Shown here: positions 16,768 to 24,129 of the stretch, in pieces
Position numbering within the stretch: the first letter of the stretch is position 1
Layout of the letters: each line of letters begins with the position of its first letter
Assembly: GCA_020628815.1 (NCBI GenBank)
Contig: JAHDEN010000036.1
Span: 1 to 41,315, forward strand
Length of the DNA: 41,315 nucleotides
Source: Chloroflexota bacterium
Lineage (GTDB): Bacteria; Chloroflexota; Anaerolineae; Promineifilales; Promineifilaceae
Reading direction: 5' to 3'
Notes under the pieces: generated by a model
What the model saw: only the letters and a program-made list of their open reading frames with translations
Told to the model about the DNA's origin: nothing
Database searches by the model: none
Translations under genes and position numbers: made by a program

Positions 16768-17928
16768 TTACTCCCCACTTTCTACGTCAGTTTTGATGCT
16801 TTCTACTTCAACAATATTTTCATCATCCTGCTCGATGGCGTTCAGCGTCATGGTCTGGATTTGAGCCATCGCTTCAGGGGTGTAGTGGGTCCTGTAGATC
16901 TCAAGTGTTGTAAGGAAGATGATGACCAAAACGGGGCCGTACACCACACCCAACAGGCCAAACAGTGATAGTCCGCCCAGGGCGCCGATAAGGATGAGGG
17001 TTGAATCGACTGAATTCTCTCCAGAAACCAGACGGGGGCGCAAAATCGTGTCTAGATTACCGATAATCAGCAAGCCGACAATCAGCACCACCACCGCTTC
17101 TAAAAACCAGCCAAGCAGTAAAAAGATAATGGCGGCCGGGATAAACACCAGAGCAGTACCGATAGGAATTAAAGACAGAAATGTAGCCAAAACGGTCCAC
17201 AAAATCACATAGGGGACATTGAGAGCAAAAAACAAAATGCCGGTAGCAATCCCCTGCACAATCGCAATCACCACGATGCCGCGGAACATATCGCGGCTCA
17301 TGCCAACCATGCGATCAAGATAGGTTTGGTCCAGATCATCGTTCAGCGGGCTGAGCTCTTTTAGATACTCAAGCAACCAATCCATGCTGGGGAACAGGGT
17401 GCCGAGTAACGAGAAAAAGACAATGGCCTTAGTGATAAGTGCGGTCGCATTACCACCTAATCCACCTAAATAGGTTTGTGCCGCCGTGGCTAACGAGCCG
17501 ATATTGTCTTGCACAAAGGTTGTGATGCGTTCACGTGACAGCAGGTACGTTTTGGGCAATCCCATGCTGGTCACAAACGAGTTGATCCCGTTAATCGCCT
17601 GATCGATATTGGAGTCGCTCAGCACTTCAAAGTCGATAATATCGATGATAATCCAAGATATTTCGTTGATGGCGAGCAGCACCAAAACGGTTAGCGGAAT
17701 CAACAAAGTAAGCACAACGACCAAGATCGTTATCGGGGTAGCCCACGCTTTAAACCGGCCGAGCCGCTCCTCGATACGCTGGTATACAGATCCAAACGTG
17801 ATGACGATGATGATGGCGAAAAAGATCGTTCCTAAATACGGTTGGAACAGCGTGTAAATGGCGTACCCGGCGGCCGCCATCAACAGATAAAAGAAGATTT
17901 TTGCTTGGTTGTTCTGTAATAAATTCAT
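16768..17928 (-). CDS. AI-2E family transporter-like membrane protein
   Basis: About 386 residues with eight predicted helices in the PF01594 layout: paired N-terminal helices, a long amphipathic middle part, then SLIPIGTALVFIPAAI, VGLLIIGNLDTILRPRL and the C-terminal GLLGVVYGPVLV. Members include the AI-2 exporter TqsA and Na+/H+ antiporters, so the cargo cannot be named. ATG at 17928 is preferred; a TTG three codons upstream is also open. It lies 38 bp upstream of the selenoprotein gene in the same direction and might be co-transcribed with it. The acidic C-terminal tail is cytoplasmic. Confidence 0.85.
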   Translation of the reverse strand: MNLLQNNQAKIFFYLLMAAAGYAIYTLFQPYLGTIFFAIIIVITFGSVYQRIEERLGRFKAWATPITILVVVLTLLIPLTVLVLLAINEISWIIIDIIDFEVLSDSNIDQAINGINSFVTSMGLPKTYLLSRERITTFVQDNIGSLATAAQTYLGGLGGNATALITKAIVFFSLLGTLFPSMDWLLEYLKELSPLNDDLDQTYLDRMVGMSRDMFRGIVVIAIVQGIATGILFFALNVPYVILWTVLATFLSLIPIGTALVFIPAAIIFLLLGWFLEAVVVLIVGLLIIGNLDTILRPRLVSGENSVDSTLILIGALGGLSLFGLLGVVYGPVLVIIFLTTLEIYRTHYTPEAMAQIQTMTLNAIEQDDENIVEVESIKTDVESGE

Positions 17929-17964
17929 GTTTGGCAAAGGCTAAGAAAAGACGCGCCATCGGCA

Positions 17965-18015
17965 CGTCTCTACCGTGTGCGAGGTGGTGTAGAGACGCCT
18001 CGTTGGGGCGTCTCT
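17965..18015. repeat. Spacer hairpins built from GTAGAGACG/CGTCTCTAC
   Basis: CGTCTCTAC (17965-17973) pairs with GTAGAGACG (17989-17997). The overlapping AGAGACGCC (17991-17999) also pairs with GGCGTCTCT (18007-18015), so two alternative hairpins compete. The element ends one base before the stop codon of the VOC gene. It may serve as a terminator without a long T-run on the minus strand. Confidence 0.75.
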
Positions 18016-18873
18016 TTATTCCAAATCCTCAAGTAATTTTTCATTCAGCGGATGATCTTGAAAATCATTCCATTCTAAAGTGTATCCACCCAAATCATAT
18101 CCTACAAAAGTGTGGACCACATCATTTTCAAGATCAACTTGTTGCGAGCGGCGTTCAAACCCGGCCGTCTTTTTGACCCGCTTAAACCACTTCTCAAGCA
18201 CATCGGTCAAAAACGACACATTGACCCGCTGGGTGTCCGAAACGCCGTGCAATCCTTTGGCCCCATCAACCAGTCCGATCAGAGCGGTTTCGCTCGTCAG
18301 GTAAATCTTGGCCCACCCTTGATCACAAATCATCTCGGTCCGCAGCAGCTCTTCATAAAATTTTTGGATGGCGACTAAATCGGTGTAGTAGAGCCATTGA
18401 ACGGTGGCACGCACGGCCAAATGGGCCGGCCGATTTCCGTTAGGATCAAACGTCTCTGGCATTTTGTTTACCAACGGCAGCAGATGCTCATTTTCTGGAT
18501 GGGGATTGAAGACTTCAAACTCCAGAAAATACCCTTCAGGATCAAGCGCCACAAACCCATCGTGTCCGCTCCCTTCTTTTACCGTAAACGGCCGTTCGAT
18601 GACAACATCACGCTCTTGCAAATAGCTGTACCACTCCGCCACCTGGTCTGTAACCATCGCGATGGTTGTAGTCTGGGGTTCGTCTAAATTATGCATTCCA
18701 GACTCCACATCAACCAAAGTGATATAGGAGCTATGCGCAATGCGTAGCATTTTGGCGAAGCCATAATCGGCAACCGTTTCAAAGCCAAGGATGTTTTGGT
18801 AAAAGTCCCACGCTTTTTGCAGGTCAGCGTAGTAGTAGAACACGTTATTAGCAAGAATATTGGGTTTGATCAT
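18016..18873 (-). CDS. Two-domain VOC (glyoxalase/bleomycin-resistance fold) protein
   Basis: About 285 residues with two vicinal-oxygen-chelate units. The first spans about residues 5-125 (VFYYYADLQKAWDFYQNILGF, ending with DPEGYFLEFEVFNPH). The second spans about residues 145-275 (DLVAIQKFYEELL, ending with YDLGGYTLEWNDF). VOC enzymes use a metal for isomerisation, dioxygenase or lyase chemistry, or act as binding proteins; the substrate is not evident. ATG at 18873 is chosen because it begins the domain and because a promoter ends seven bases before it; the longer frame to 18930 would run through the promoter. Confidence 0.83.
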   Translation of the reverse strand: MIKPNILANNVFYYYADLQKAWDFYQNILGFETVADYGFAKMLRIAHSSYITLVDVESGMHNLDEPQTTTIAMVTDQVAEWYSYLQERDVVIERPFTVKEGSGHDGFVALDPEGYFLEFEVFNPHPENEHLLPLVNKMPETFDPNGNRPAHLAVRATVQWLYYTDLVAIQKFYEELLRTEMICDQGWAKIYLTSETALIGLVDGAKGLHGVSDTQRVNVSFLTDVLEKWFKRVKKTAGFERRSQQVDLENDVVHTFVGYDLGGYTLEWNDFQDHPLNEKLLEDLE

Positions 18874-18880
18874 AGGCTGG

Positions 18881-18908
18881 ATTATAGGCGCGGATTCTTC
18901 ATTGGCAA
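18881..18908 (-). promoter_or_regulatory. Sigma70-type promoter giving a leaderless VOC mRNA
   Basis: On the minus strand TTGCCA (18908-18903), 16 bases, then TATAAT (18886-18881). Only seven bases separate TATAAT from the ATG at 18873, so transcription would begin at or next to the start codon. No Shine-Dalgarno site is present, which fits leaderless translation. Confidence 0.72.
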
Positions 18909-18984
18909 TTGAATATTGAAGAGTTAGCAATTGGCTATTTTAAAGCCCTGTCAAATAGTCAATTCTCAACGTTCAACTGCCAAT
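18901..18984. repeat. Imperfect 84-bp hairpin spacer (ATTGGCAATTGAA word)
   Basis: The left arm from 18901 (ATTGGCAATTGAATATTGA) and the reverse complement of the right arm ending at 18984 match at 16 of the first 19 positions. The left arm overlaps the -35 box of the VOC promoter. The element fills the gap between the VOC gene and the upstream uncharacterised gene. Confidence 0.75.
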
Positions 18985-18986
18985 TT

Positions 18987-19538
18987 TTAACGGGATGGCA
19001 CACCCAACACCAACAACCGATTCCGCTTAAAGGTATCTATCATCTCGGCCGCCGTTTTTTCCGCTTCTTCCCCCATTAGCAAACTTGGCGCGTCTGCCTC
19101 AAACTGCTCACATACAAATTTGTGGCTGTCGTACATGATGGTAAACGCCTGCTTAAACTTCCGCATGGCTGGCTCCAGCTCTTTAGGCGGGTTTTCAAAA
19201 ATAGCTTTGGATTTGCGCATTACATGTTTAATCATGTAGTCATGATCATAGGCCCACATGCCGCTAAACCCGTCGGCATATTCAACCATGCTCGGCCGGA
19301 TATGGCTGTCGTACATGGCGGCCGAAAAGTCACCGGTCATTTTAAAGGTAACCGAAATACCCCATAAAATATTTGTGGCCCGGCCGAGCTCTTTTTCGGC
19401 CGAGATCATATCATCCGCATCGATGGCGGTTTGGAAACGGTCAAAGGCCAACATCAGGCTTTGCACCCAGCTAAAAAACAGGTGATGGCCAACGCGCCAG
19501 CGGAGATGGGTATGAGCAACTTCGTGTGTGTTTTGCAT
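18987..19538 (-). CDS. Uncharacterised 183-residue helical protein
   Basis: I do not recognise the family. The protein looks alpha-helical and soluble, with a His-rich N-terminus (THEVAHTHLRWRVGHHLFF) and a conserved-looking core (MYDSHIRPSMVEYADGFSGMW). Clustered His, Asp and Tyr residues could bind a metal or haem, but no catalytic motif can be named. It lies 14 bp downstream of the 151-residue gene, and both start with Met-Gln-Asn, so they form a two-gene operon. The operon is divergent from an Lrp/AsnC regulator and is probably controlled by it. Confidence 0.72.
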   Translation of the reverse strand: MQNTHEVAHTHLRWRVGHHLFFSWVQSLMLAFDRFQTAIDADDMISAEKELGRATNILWGISVTFKMTGDFSAAMYDSHIRPSMVEYADGFSGMWAYDHDYMIKHVMRKSKAIFENPPKELEPAMRKFKQAFTIMYDSHKFVCEQFEADAPSLLMGEEAEKTAAEMIDTFKRNRLLVLGVPSR

Positions 19539-19552
19539 AATGGGTTTGGGGG

Positions 19553-20008
19553 TTAAAACTCGAACATTTCAAGCGCAGACTCAAGCGCAATGCGCAACAG
19601 GGGGATTTCGGTCACGGTCAGCGTGCCTTCGGGATCAAGAGACGCATACATATTTCGGAACGAGGCTAGCAATCCATAAATATAGGCTTTGCCCGGATCA
19701 TCATGTGTGCGATTGATTTTGAAGTAGGCATCAAAGGTGTCAAATTTTGCAGGTCGGCCGGTTTCCTCTGCCAGCTCAAATGATGCGCCATCTAAAACAG
19801 CCAGCGCATGATCAAACGTAGCAACAGCATCCTCTGGCGTGGTGTTTAGCGGCAAATCGATGATTTGGCGCAGAGCGGCTTTGACATCGGCCGAAAGCTG
19901 TGTGGAAGAATAATTGGCCAATAAGTCGGCCGGTAGCGGCAACATCGCTTCACCGCTCCCTTCAAGGTCGGCCGAAATTTCTGAAAAAACATTGCTGGGG
20001 TTTTGCAT
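19553..20008 (-). CDS. Uncharacterised 151-residue protein
   Basis: No family is recognised. The sequence is acidic and mostly helical, with segments such as DVKAALRQIIDLP and TPEDAVATFDHALAVLD. No membrane helix or signal peptide is visible. It is the first gene of the pair transcribed away from the Lrp/AsnC gene. The 200-bp shared spacer holds a long inverted repeat suited to a dimeric regulator. A role with the next gene in amino-acid-responsive metabolism is inference from this context only. Confidence 0.72.
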   Translation of the reverse strand: MQNPSNVFSEISADLEGSGEAMLPLPADLLANYSSTQLSADVKAALRQIIDLPLNTTPEDAVATFDHALAVLDGASFELAEETGRPAKFDTFDAYFKINRTHDDPGKAYIYGLLASFRNMYASLDPEGTLTVTEIPLLRIALESALEMFEF

Positions 20009-20060
20009 GATTGTTTCACCTTAAATGCACCATGTACGGCTCCATGCTCGCGCGCATTTT

Positions 20061-20106
20061 CAGAATATTATTTTGCAAAAACACATCTTTGTCAAATTAT
20101 ATTCTG
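20061..20106. promoter_or_regulatory. Long AT-rich inverted repeat, candidate Lrp operator
   Basis: CAGAATATTATTTTG (20061-20075) is mirrored by CAAATTATATTCTG (20093-20106). It is centred in the divergent spacer between the 151-residue gene and the Lrp/AsnC gene. Lrp-family proteins bind AT-rich dyads and often control their own divergent neighbours. Confidence 0.65.
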
Positions 20107-20207
20107 AAATAATCCAATTCGTGCAAATTGCGACACTTGCTCCAATTCCTTTTATCCTTTATCCTTCCCCCTTCATCCTTTCAAAAAAACTCTTTTATTC
20201 TTCCGTT

Positions 20208-20693
20208 ATGTCAAACTCCTACCAACATTTAGATGCGGTTGACAGTGCCATCCTAATCGCACTGCAAGAAGATGCATCGCTTTCAAACGTCAAGCTTTCT
20301 GAAAAAGTTGGCCTATCTCCGGCCGCCACGTTGTCGCGTGTACGTAACCTTGAAAAAAACGGCATTATTGAAGGATATGCGATTCGAGTAAACCAAGAAA
20401 AAATCGGCTTTGGGCTCCTGTTTTTTGTCAGTGTGCAGCTATCCAGCCACGATGTAGGTTTGGTTGAACAGTTTAGGATCTCCATTCGAGAGCTGCCGGA
20501 AGTGATCGAATGTCACTTTGTAACCGGTGGTTCAGACTACCTGCTCAAAGTTGCGGTCAAAGACCGAGCAGCCCTCGAAGATTTCTTGGTGAAAAAGCTT
20601 ACCCCACTGCCCGGGGTGGATCGCATGCAAACGAGTCTCGTGCTCAACGAGGTCAAAAAGGGAACGGTTTTGCCAGTGGACGGTGACCAGTGA
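20208..20693 (+). CDS. Lrp/AsnC-family transcription regulator
   Basis: A 161-residue regulator. The N-terminal winged HTH (residues about 8-60) reads LDAVDSAILIALQEDASLSN to EKNGIIEGYAIRVN, and the C-terminal RAM ligand-binding domain includes VIECHFVTGGSDYLLKV and the family ending PGVDRMQTSLVLNEVK. It would bind an amino acid or related small molecule as a dimer or octamer. ATG at 20208 is chosen because it starts the HTH; an upstream frame extension runs through the operator. The likely targets are the divergent pair, itself, and perhaps the threonine genes that converge on it. Confidence 0.9.
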   Translation: MSNSYQHLDAVDSAILIALQEDASLSNVKLSEKVGLSPAATLSRVRNLEKNGIIEGYAIRVNQEKIGFGLLFFVSVQLSSHDVGLVEQFRISIRELPEVIECHFVTGGSDYLLKVAVKDRAALEDFLVKKLTPLPGVDRMQTSLVLNEVKKGTVLPVDGDQ

Positions 20694-20705
20694 TCAGTCC
20701 GCTTC
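20688..20705. repeat. 18-bp inverted repeat flanking tdh, left copy
   Basis: CAGTGATCAGTCCGCTTC overlaps the 3' end of the Lrp/AsnC gene and supplies its last codons. Its exact reverse complement lies at 21904-21921 on the other side of tdh. A nested AGGTCAGT/ACTGACCT pair follows at 20708-20715 and 20752-20759. Confidence 0.85.
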
Positions 20706-20786
20706 ACAGGTCAGTTGGTTAACCGACCTGCCGATTACTGGGCCGCAGGCCACTGACCTCCGGTGCGAAGCACACCGCTTACCGGT

Positions 20787-21818
20787 TTAATCCCAATGCA
20801 AAATAACTTTGCCCGAGTTGCCGCTACGCATCGCATCAAACCCCTTTTCAAAATCCTCAGCTTTAAAATGATGGGTAATCAGCGGTTCGAGGTTAAGCCC
20901 ACTCTCGATCATCGCCAACATTTTGTACCAGGTATCAAACATCTCCCGGCCGTAGATCGCCTTAATAGTCAGCGCTTTAAAGATGATTTTTCCCCAGTCG
21001 GTCGGCATTTTTCCGACCGGAATGCCCAGCATGCCGATCTTGCCCCCCATGATCATCGCCTCAATCATTTGCTCAAATGCCGCCGGGGCGCCACTCATCT
21101 CCAAGCCGATGTCAAAGCCTTCCTTCATCCCCAGCTCCTGCATCACAGCGGTTAAATCTTCATCAGCCACATTCACCGTGCGTATCTCCGGCTCAACTTT
21201 CTGTGCCAGCTCTAGGCGATAAGGGTTCACATCTGTTAACACCACATGCCGTGCACCTGCATGGCGCGCCACGGCGGCCGACATAATCCCGATGGGACCA
21301 GCGCCGGTGATCAACACATCTTCGCCCACCACATCAAACGACAAAACGGTATGCACCGCGTTCCCAAACGGGTCCAAAATCGCCCCGATTTCTGTGGGGA
21401 TCCCGTCAGGCAAAGGAATCACGTTAAAGGCGGGCAACACCAAATAGTCCGCAAACGCCCCCGGCCAGTTGACCCCTACCCCTTTGGTTTCCGGGTCAAG
21501 ATGAAAACGGCCGGCCCGACTGTTCCGGCTGGTGTTTCCGACAATATGCCCCTCTCCAGAGACCCGTTGCCCAACTTCAAGATGGTTTACCTCACGGCCA
21601 ACTTTGTCGATAAGCCCCACATATTCGTGCCCGGTCACGAGCGGTACCGGCACCGTTTTTTGCGCCCACTCGTCCCATTCATAAATGTGAACGTCGGTTC
21701 CGCAAATTGAGGTTTTCAAAATTTTAATGCGCACATCATTTGGACCTGGCTCAGGCACATCCAGCCCTTCTTGGAGCCAAAGTCCTTCTTTCGGGTGTAA
21801 TTTAACTAAAGCTTTCAT
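20787..21818 (-). CDS. tdh: L-threonine 3-dehydrogenase lacking the structural zinc cysteines
   Basis: A 343-residue medium-chain dehydrogenase aligned end to end with E. coli Tdh. It oxidises L-threonine with NAD+ to 2-amino-3-ketobutyrate. Catalytic zinc ligands are present (Cys39 in ICGTD, His64-Glu65 in GHE), as are the Rossmann GAGPIG and the family segments DPFGNAVHT and FDAMRSG. The structural zinc lobe, normally CxxCxxCx7C, is altered at every ligand: Gly94, Ser97, Ser100 and Asp108, while the surrounding RN, AGR and HL residues remain. The fold must therefore be held without that zinc. It follows kbl by 108 bp in the same direction, and the pair converts threonine to glycine and acetyl-CoA. 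Confidence 0.93.
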   Translation of the reverse strand: MKALVKLHPKEGLWLQEGLDVPEPGPNDVRIKILKTSICGTDVHIYEWDEWAQKTVPVPLVTGHEYVGLIDKVGREVNHLEVGQRVSGEGHIVGNTSRNSRAGRFHLDPETKGVGVNWPGAFADYLVLPAFNVIPLPDGIPTEIGAILDPFGNAVHTVLSFDVVGEDVLITGAGPIGIMSAAVARHAGARHVVLTDVNPYRLELAQKVEPEIRTVNVADEDLTAVMQELGMKEGFDIGLEMSGAPAAFEQMIEAMIMGGKIGMLGIPVGKMPTDWGKIIFKALTIKAIYGREMFDTWYKMLAMIESGLNLEPLITHHFKAEDFEKGFDAMRSGNSGKVILHWD

Positions 21819-21828
21819 AATCGGTGGG

Positions 21829-21921
21829 TCAGTAGATCAGTGTGTCAGTTTTTCAGTCAATCAGATGCTGGCTGAAAACCAACATACTGACCTACTGATT
21901 AGCGAAGCGGACTGATCACTG
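21829..21921. repeat. tdh-kbl spacer repeats, including the right copy of the 18-bp inverted repeat
   Basis: TCAGTAGATCAGTGTGT (21829-21845) is mirrored with two mismatches at 21882-21898, forming a hairpin. GAAGCGGACTGATCACTG (21904-21921) is the exact reverse complement of 20688-20705. The whole spacer is built from TCAGT/ACTGA words. A processing or attenuation role between kbl and tdh is possible. Confidence 0.82.
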
Positions 21922-21926
21922 ATTGA

Positions 21927-23123
21927 CTAAATAATCCCCAACTCTTCCCCAGCTTGGGTAAAGGCGGTGATGGCTTGATCGAGATCGGCCGTGGTTAGTG
22001 CGGCCGACATTTGGGTACGGATGCGGGCCTGCCCTTTAGGCACAACCGGATAGAAGAATCCAGTCACATACACGCCTAACTCATACATCCGGTTGGCTAA
22101 ATCTTGGGCCAACTGCGCGTCACCCAGCATGATGGGAATAATCGGATGCTCACCCGGCAACAGGTCAAACCCGGCCGCCGTCATCCCCGCCCTAAAGTGT
22201 GCGGCGTTGTCCATCAATTTTTGGCGTAAGTCGTCCCCATCTCGGCAAATCTCAATCGCTTTTAACGCCCCACCCACAATGGCCGGTGGCAATGAGTTTG
22301 AGAACAGATACGGCCGTGAGCGCTGACGCAGCATATCGATCACCGGTTGAGCCGCAGCCACAAATCCACCGGCCGCGCCGCCCAAACTTTTGCCCAGCGT
22401 GCCGGTCAAAATATCGACCTGCAAACCATAATGCTGTGCGGTTCCGCTCCCTTCTGGCCCCAAAATGCCGGTTGAGTGGCAATCGTCTACCATCAGCAAA
22501 GCGTCGTACTTGTCAGCCAAGCGGCGCAGTTCTGGGATGTTGGCGATATAGCCGTCCATCGAAAACACACCGTCAGTTGCGATGATGATCGAGCGGGGAT
22601 TTTCGGCCGAGGCCTTTTGTAGCTGCACCTCTAAATCCGCCATATCGTTATTGGCAAATCGATACCGCTTGGCTTTGCACAAACGCACCCCGTCTATGAT
22701 CGATGCGTGATTCAGGGAGTCAGACACAATCGCATCGTCGGCCGTTAACAGTGGCTCGAACACCCCGCCATTGGCATCAAACGCGGCCGCGTACAAGATC
22801 GCATCATCGTGGCCGGTGAAGTCTGCAATCGAACGTTCAAGCTTCATGTGCAGTTCATTAGTCCCACAAATAAAGCGAACAGATGCCATCCCGTATCCAT
22901 ATTGGCGCATCGCCGCAGAAGCCGCATCGATAATCGCGCGGTTATCAGCCAATCCTAAATAGTTGTTGGCACACAGGTTAATCAGTTTTTTTTCTGGTCC
23001 ATAACTGTTCACAGTTATCTGGCCCGATTGGGGAGAAACAATTGTACGCTCGTTTTTATGCAGCCCAGCCTCTTCAATTTCCGTCAGCTCACTGACCAAT
23101 CTTTTATACGTTTTTTCTGACAT
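21927..23123 (-). CDS. kbl: Glycine C-acetyltransferase (2-amino-3-ketobutyrate CoA ligase)
   Basis: A 398-residue PLP enzyme of the alpha-oxoamine synthase family, the same length as E. coli Kbl. It cleaves 2-amino-3-ketobutyrate with CoA to glycine and acetyl-CoA. Visible hallmarks are NNYLGLADN, GYGMASVRFICGT, DSLNHASIIDG, VDDCHSTGILG, and the PLP lysine in TLGKSLGGAAGG. It pairs with tdh downstream. A good promoter lies immediately upstream, and the regulator gene before it is an XRE-cupin protein. Confidence 0.94.
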   Translation of the reverse strand: MSEKTYKRLVSELTEIEEAGLHKNERTIVSPQSGQITVNSYGPEKKLINLCANNYLGLADNRAIIDAASAAMRQYGYGMASVRFICGTNELHMKLERSIADFTGHDDAILYAAAFDANGGVFEPLLTADDAIVSDSLNHASIIDGVRLCKAKRYRFANNDMADLEVQLQKASAENPRSIIIATDGVFSMDGYIANIPELRRLADKYDALLMVDDCHSTGILGPEGSGTAQHYGLQVDILTGTLGKSLGGAAGGFVAAAQPVIDMLRQRSRPYLFSNSLPPAIVGGALKAIEICRDGDDLRQKLMDNAAHFRAGMTAAGFDLLPGEHPIIPIMLGDAQLAQDLANRMYELGVYVTGFFYPVVPKGQARIRTQMSAALTTADLDQAITAFTQAGEELGII

Positions 23124-23190
23124 AATGCACCAAAAATCCTTTATATTGGAATATTTCGGGCATTATGTTGTACTTTTGTAGAATTGTCAA
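23122..23190 (-). promoter_or_regulatory. kbl promoter and leader inverted repeat
   Basis: TTGACA (23190-23185), 17 bases, CATAAT (23167-23162) on the minus strand. ATAATGC at 23122-23128, overlapping the start codon, pairs with GCATTAT at 23160-23166, overlapping the -10 box. An inner ATATT-GG-AATAT dyad spans 23143-23154. The arrangement could serve a repressor that spans the start region, or fold the leader RNA. Confidence 0.72.
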
Positions 23191-23214
23191 GCCTCCCCTC
23201 CCGGCGAAACAGAT

Positions 23215-23790
23215 CTATCCCATGACGACCAAAAGTGCTTTGAGCGCCACTTTTCCAGCGCAGCGGATAGCGTGCGGCACATCGGCCTTATACCGGCCGG
23301 TATCGCCCACATTTAGCTGGATGGTTTGATCACCGCTGGTTACTTCGGCCGCTCCCTGCAAAACGGTTAAATGCTCACGGGTCCCTTGCGTATGGGGCTG
23401 GCTGTCCAATATCCCATCTGGCTCTATCTGCAACTCATACCATTCAAACTGACCCACTTGATCATGGGGGCCTAAAATCGCCAGCGTACAGCCATTTTGT
23501 GTGTTAGATATGCGCGGCGTGTCGGCCGCCAAGAGCACGTCAATTTTTCCAGAGATCGGTCCGCTCGATTCAAACTCCTCAACCAGCTCCGACATATCCA
23601 GCCCCAAAGCGCGGCTCAAGTTCCACAGCGTCCCAAATGTAGGGTTTGCTTGCCCTCGCTCAATTTGGGACAGCATGGAACGAGACACCCCAGATTTTTG
23701 GGACAGCTGCTCTAACGTCAGTTTCTTCTCTTTGCGGATTTGTTGTAGATGTTTCCCCAATAAAGAAACAATTTCAGAATTATCTTTCAT
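23215..23790 (-). CDS. XRE-family regulator with C-terminal cupin domain
   Basis: 191 residues. The N-terminal HTH (about 10-65) is typical of XRE/Cro proteins: QIRKEKKLTLEQLSQKSGVS then RSMLSQIERGQANPT. The C-terminal cupin (about 110-190) carries the GxREHLTVLxG and DxPHAIR elements. Such two-domain regulators, PuuR among them, sense small metabolites and often control amine or amino-acid catabolism. It lies just upstream of kbl-tdh in the same direction and close to the amine cluster, so either could be its target. Confidence 0.9.
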   Translation of the reverse strand: MKDNSEIVSLLGKHLQQIRKEKKLTLEQLSQKSGVSRSMLSQIERGQANPTFGTLWNLSRALGLDMSELVEEFESSGPISGKIDVLLAADTPRISNTQNGCTLAILGPHDQVGQFEWYELQIEPDGILDSQPHTQGTREHLTVLQGAAEVTSGDQTIQLNVGDTGRYKADVPHAIRCAGKVALKALLVVMG

Positions 23791-23911
23791 AGGTAATGGT
23801 ATGACTCAACCTGCTATTTGGTGCAAAACAAATACGTAAAAGTACCTCTTATGCCGGTTGAATTTTGGTTCTAATATGACTGTATCGTCTAGTCTATGCA
23901 AGGATAATTAA

Positions 23912-24100
23912 ATGAAAGACGGACAGGTGATTTTTCCAGAAGTTCCAGCTTACAGCAGTGGTCAGCATCAAATACTTTTCGTTGATCATAATGGGAAACA
24001 ACTACCACCAAAACAGTTAGCATTTCTGCAAAAGCTGCTTAAACAAACACGCGATCAAGCTAAAAAAACGCAACGCTTAGAAGGTAGCCCAATCAACTAA
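23912..24100 (+). CDS. Small 62-residue protein, unknown function
   Basis: A short basic protein without a membrane helix; its C-terminal half is Lys/Gln-rich and helical (QLAFLQKLLKQTRDQAKK). AAGGA lies eight bases before the ATG, which supports translation. It is divergent from the XRE-cupin gene. Its stop codon lies in the loop of a hairpin between 24074 and 24115. No family is recognised, and expression is not certain. Confidence 0.55.
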   Translation: MKDGQVIFPEVPAYSSGQHQILFVDHNGKQLPPKQLAFLQKLLKQTRDQAKKTQRLEGSPIN

Positions 24101-24115
24101 GGGTACCTTCTAGCG
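24074..24115. terminator. Hairpin between convergent genes 23912 and 24130
   Basis: CGCTTAGAAGGTAGCCC (24074-24090) pairs with GGGTACCTTCTAGCG (24101-24115) over 15 pairs, with two single-base bulges. No long T-run follows, so it may be a weak or factor-assisted terminator. Confidence 0.6.
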
Positions 24116-24129
24116 CATCTATTTGGATC

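Noticed and set aside
20025-20207. N-terminal extension of the Lrp/AsnC protein at 20208
   Set aside because: The extension would translate the AT-rich operator dyad and has no homology to Lrp proteins; the HTH begins at the ATG at 20208.
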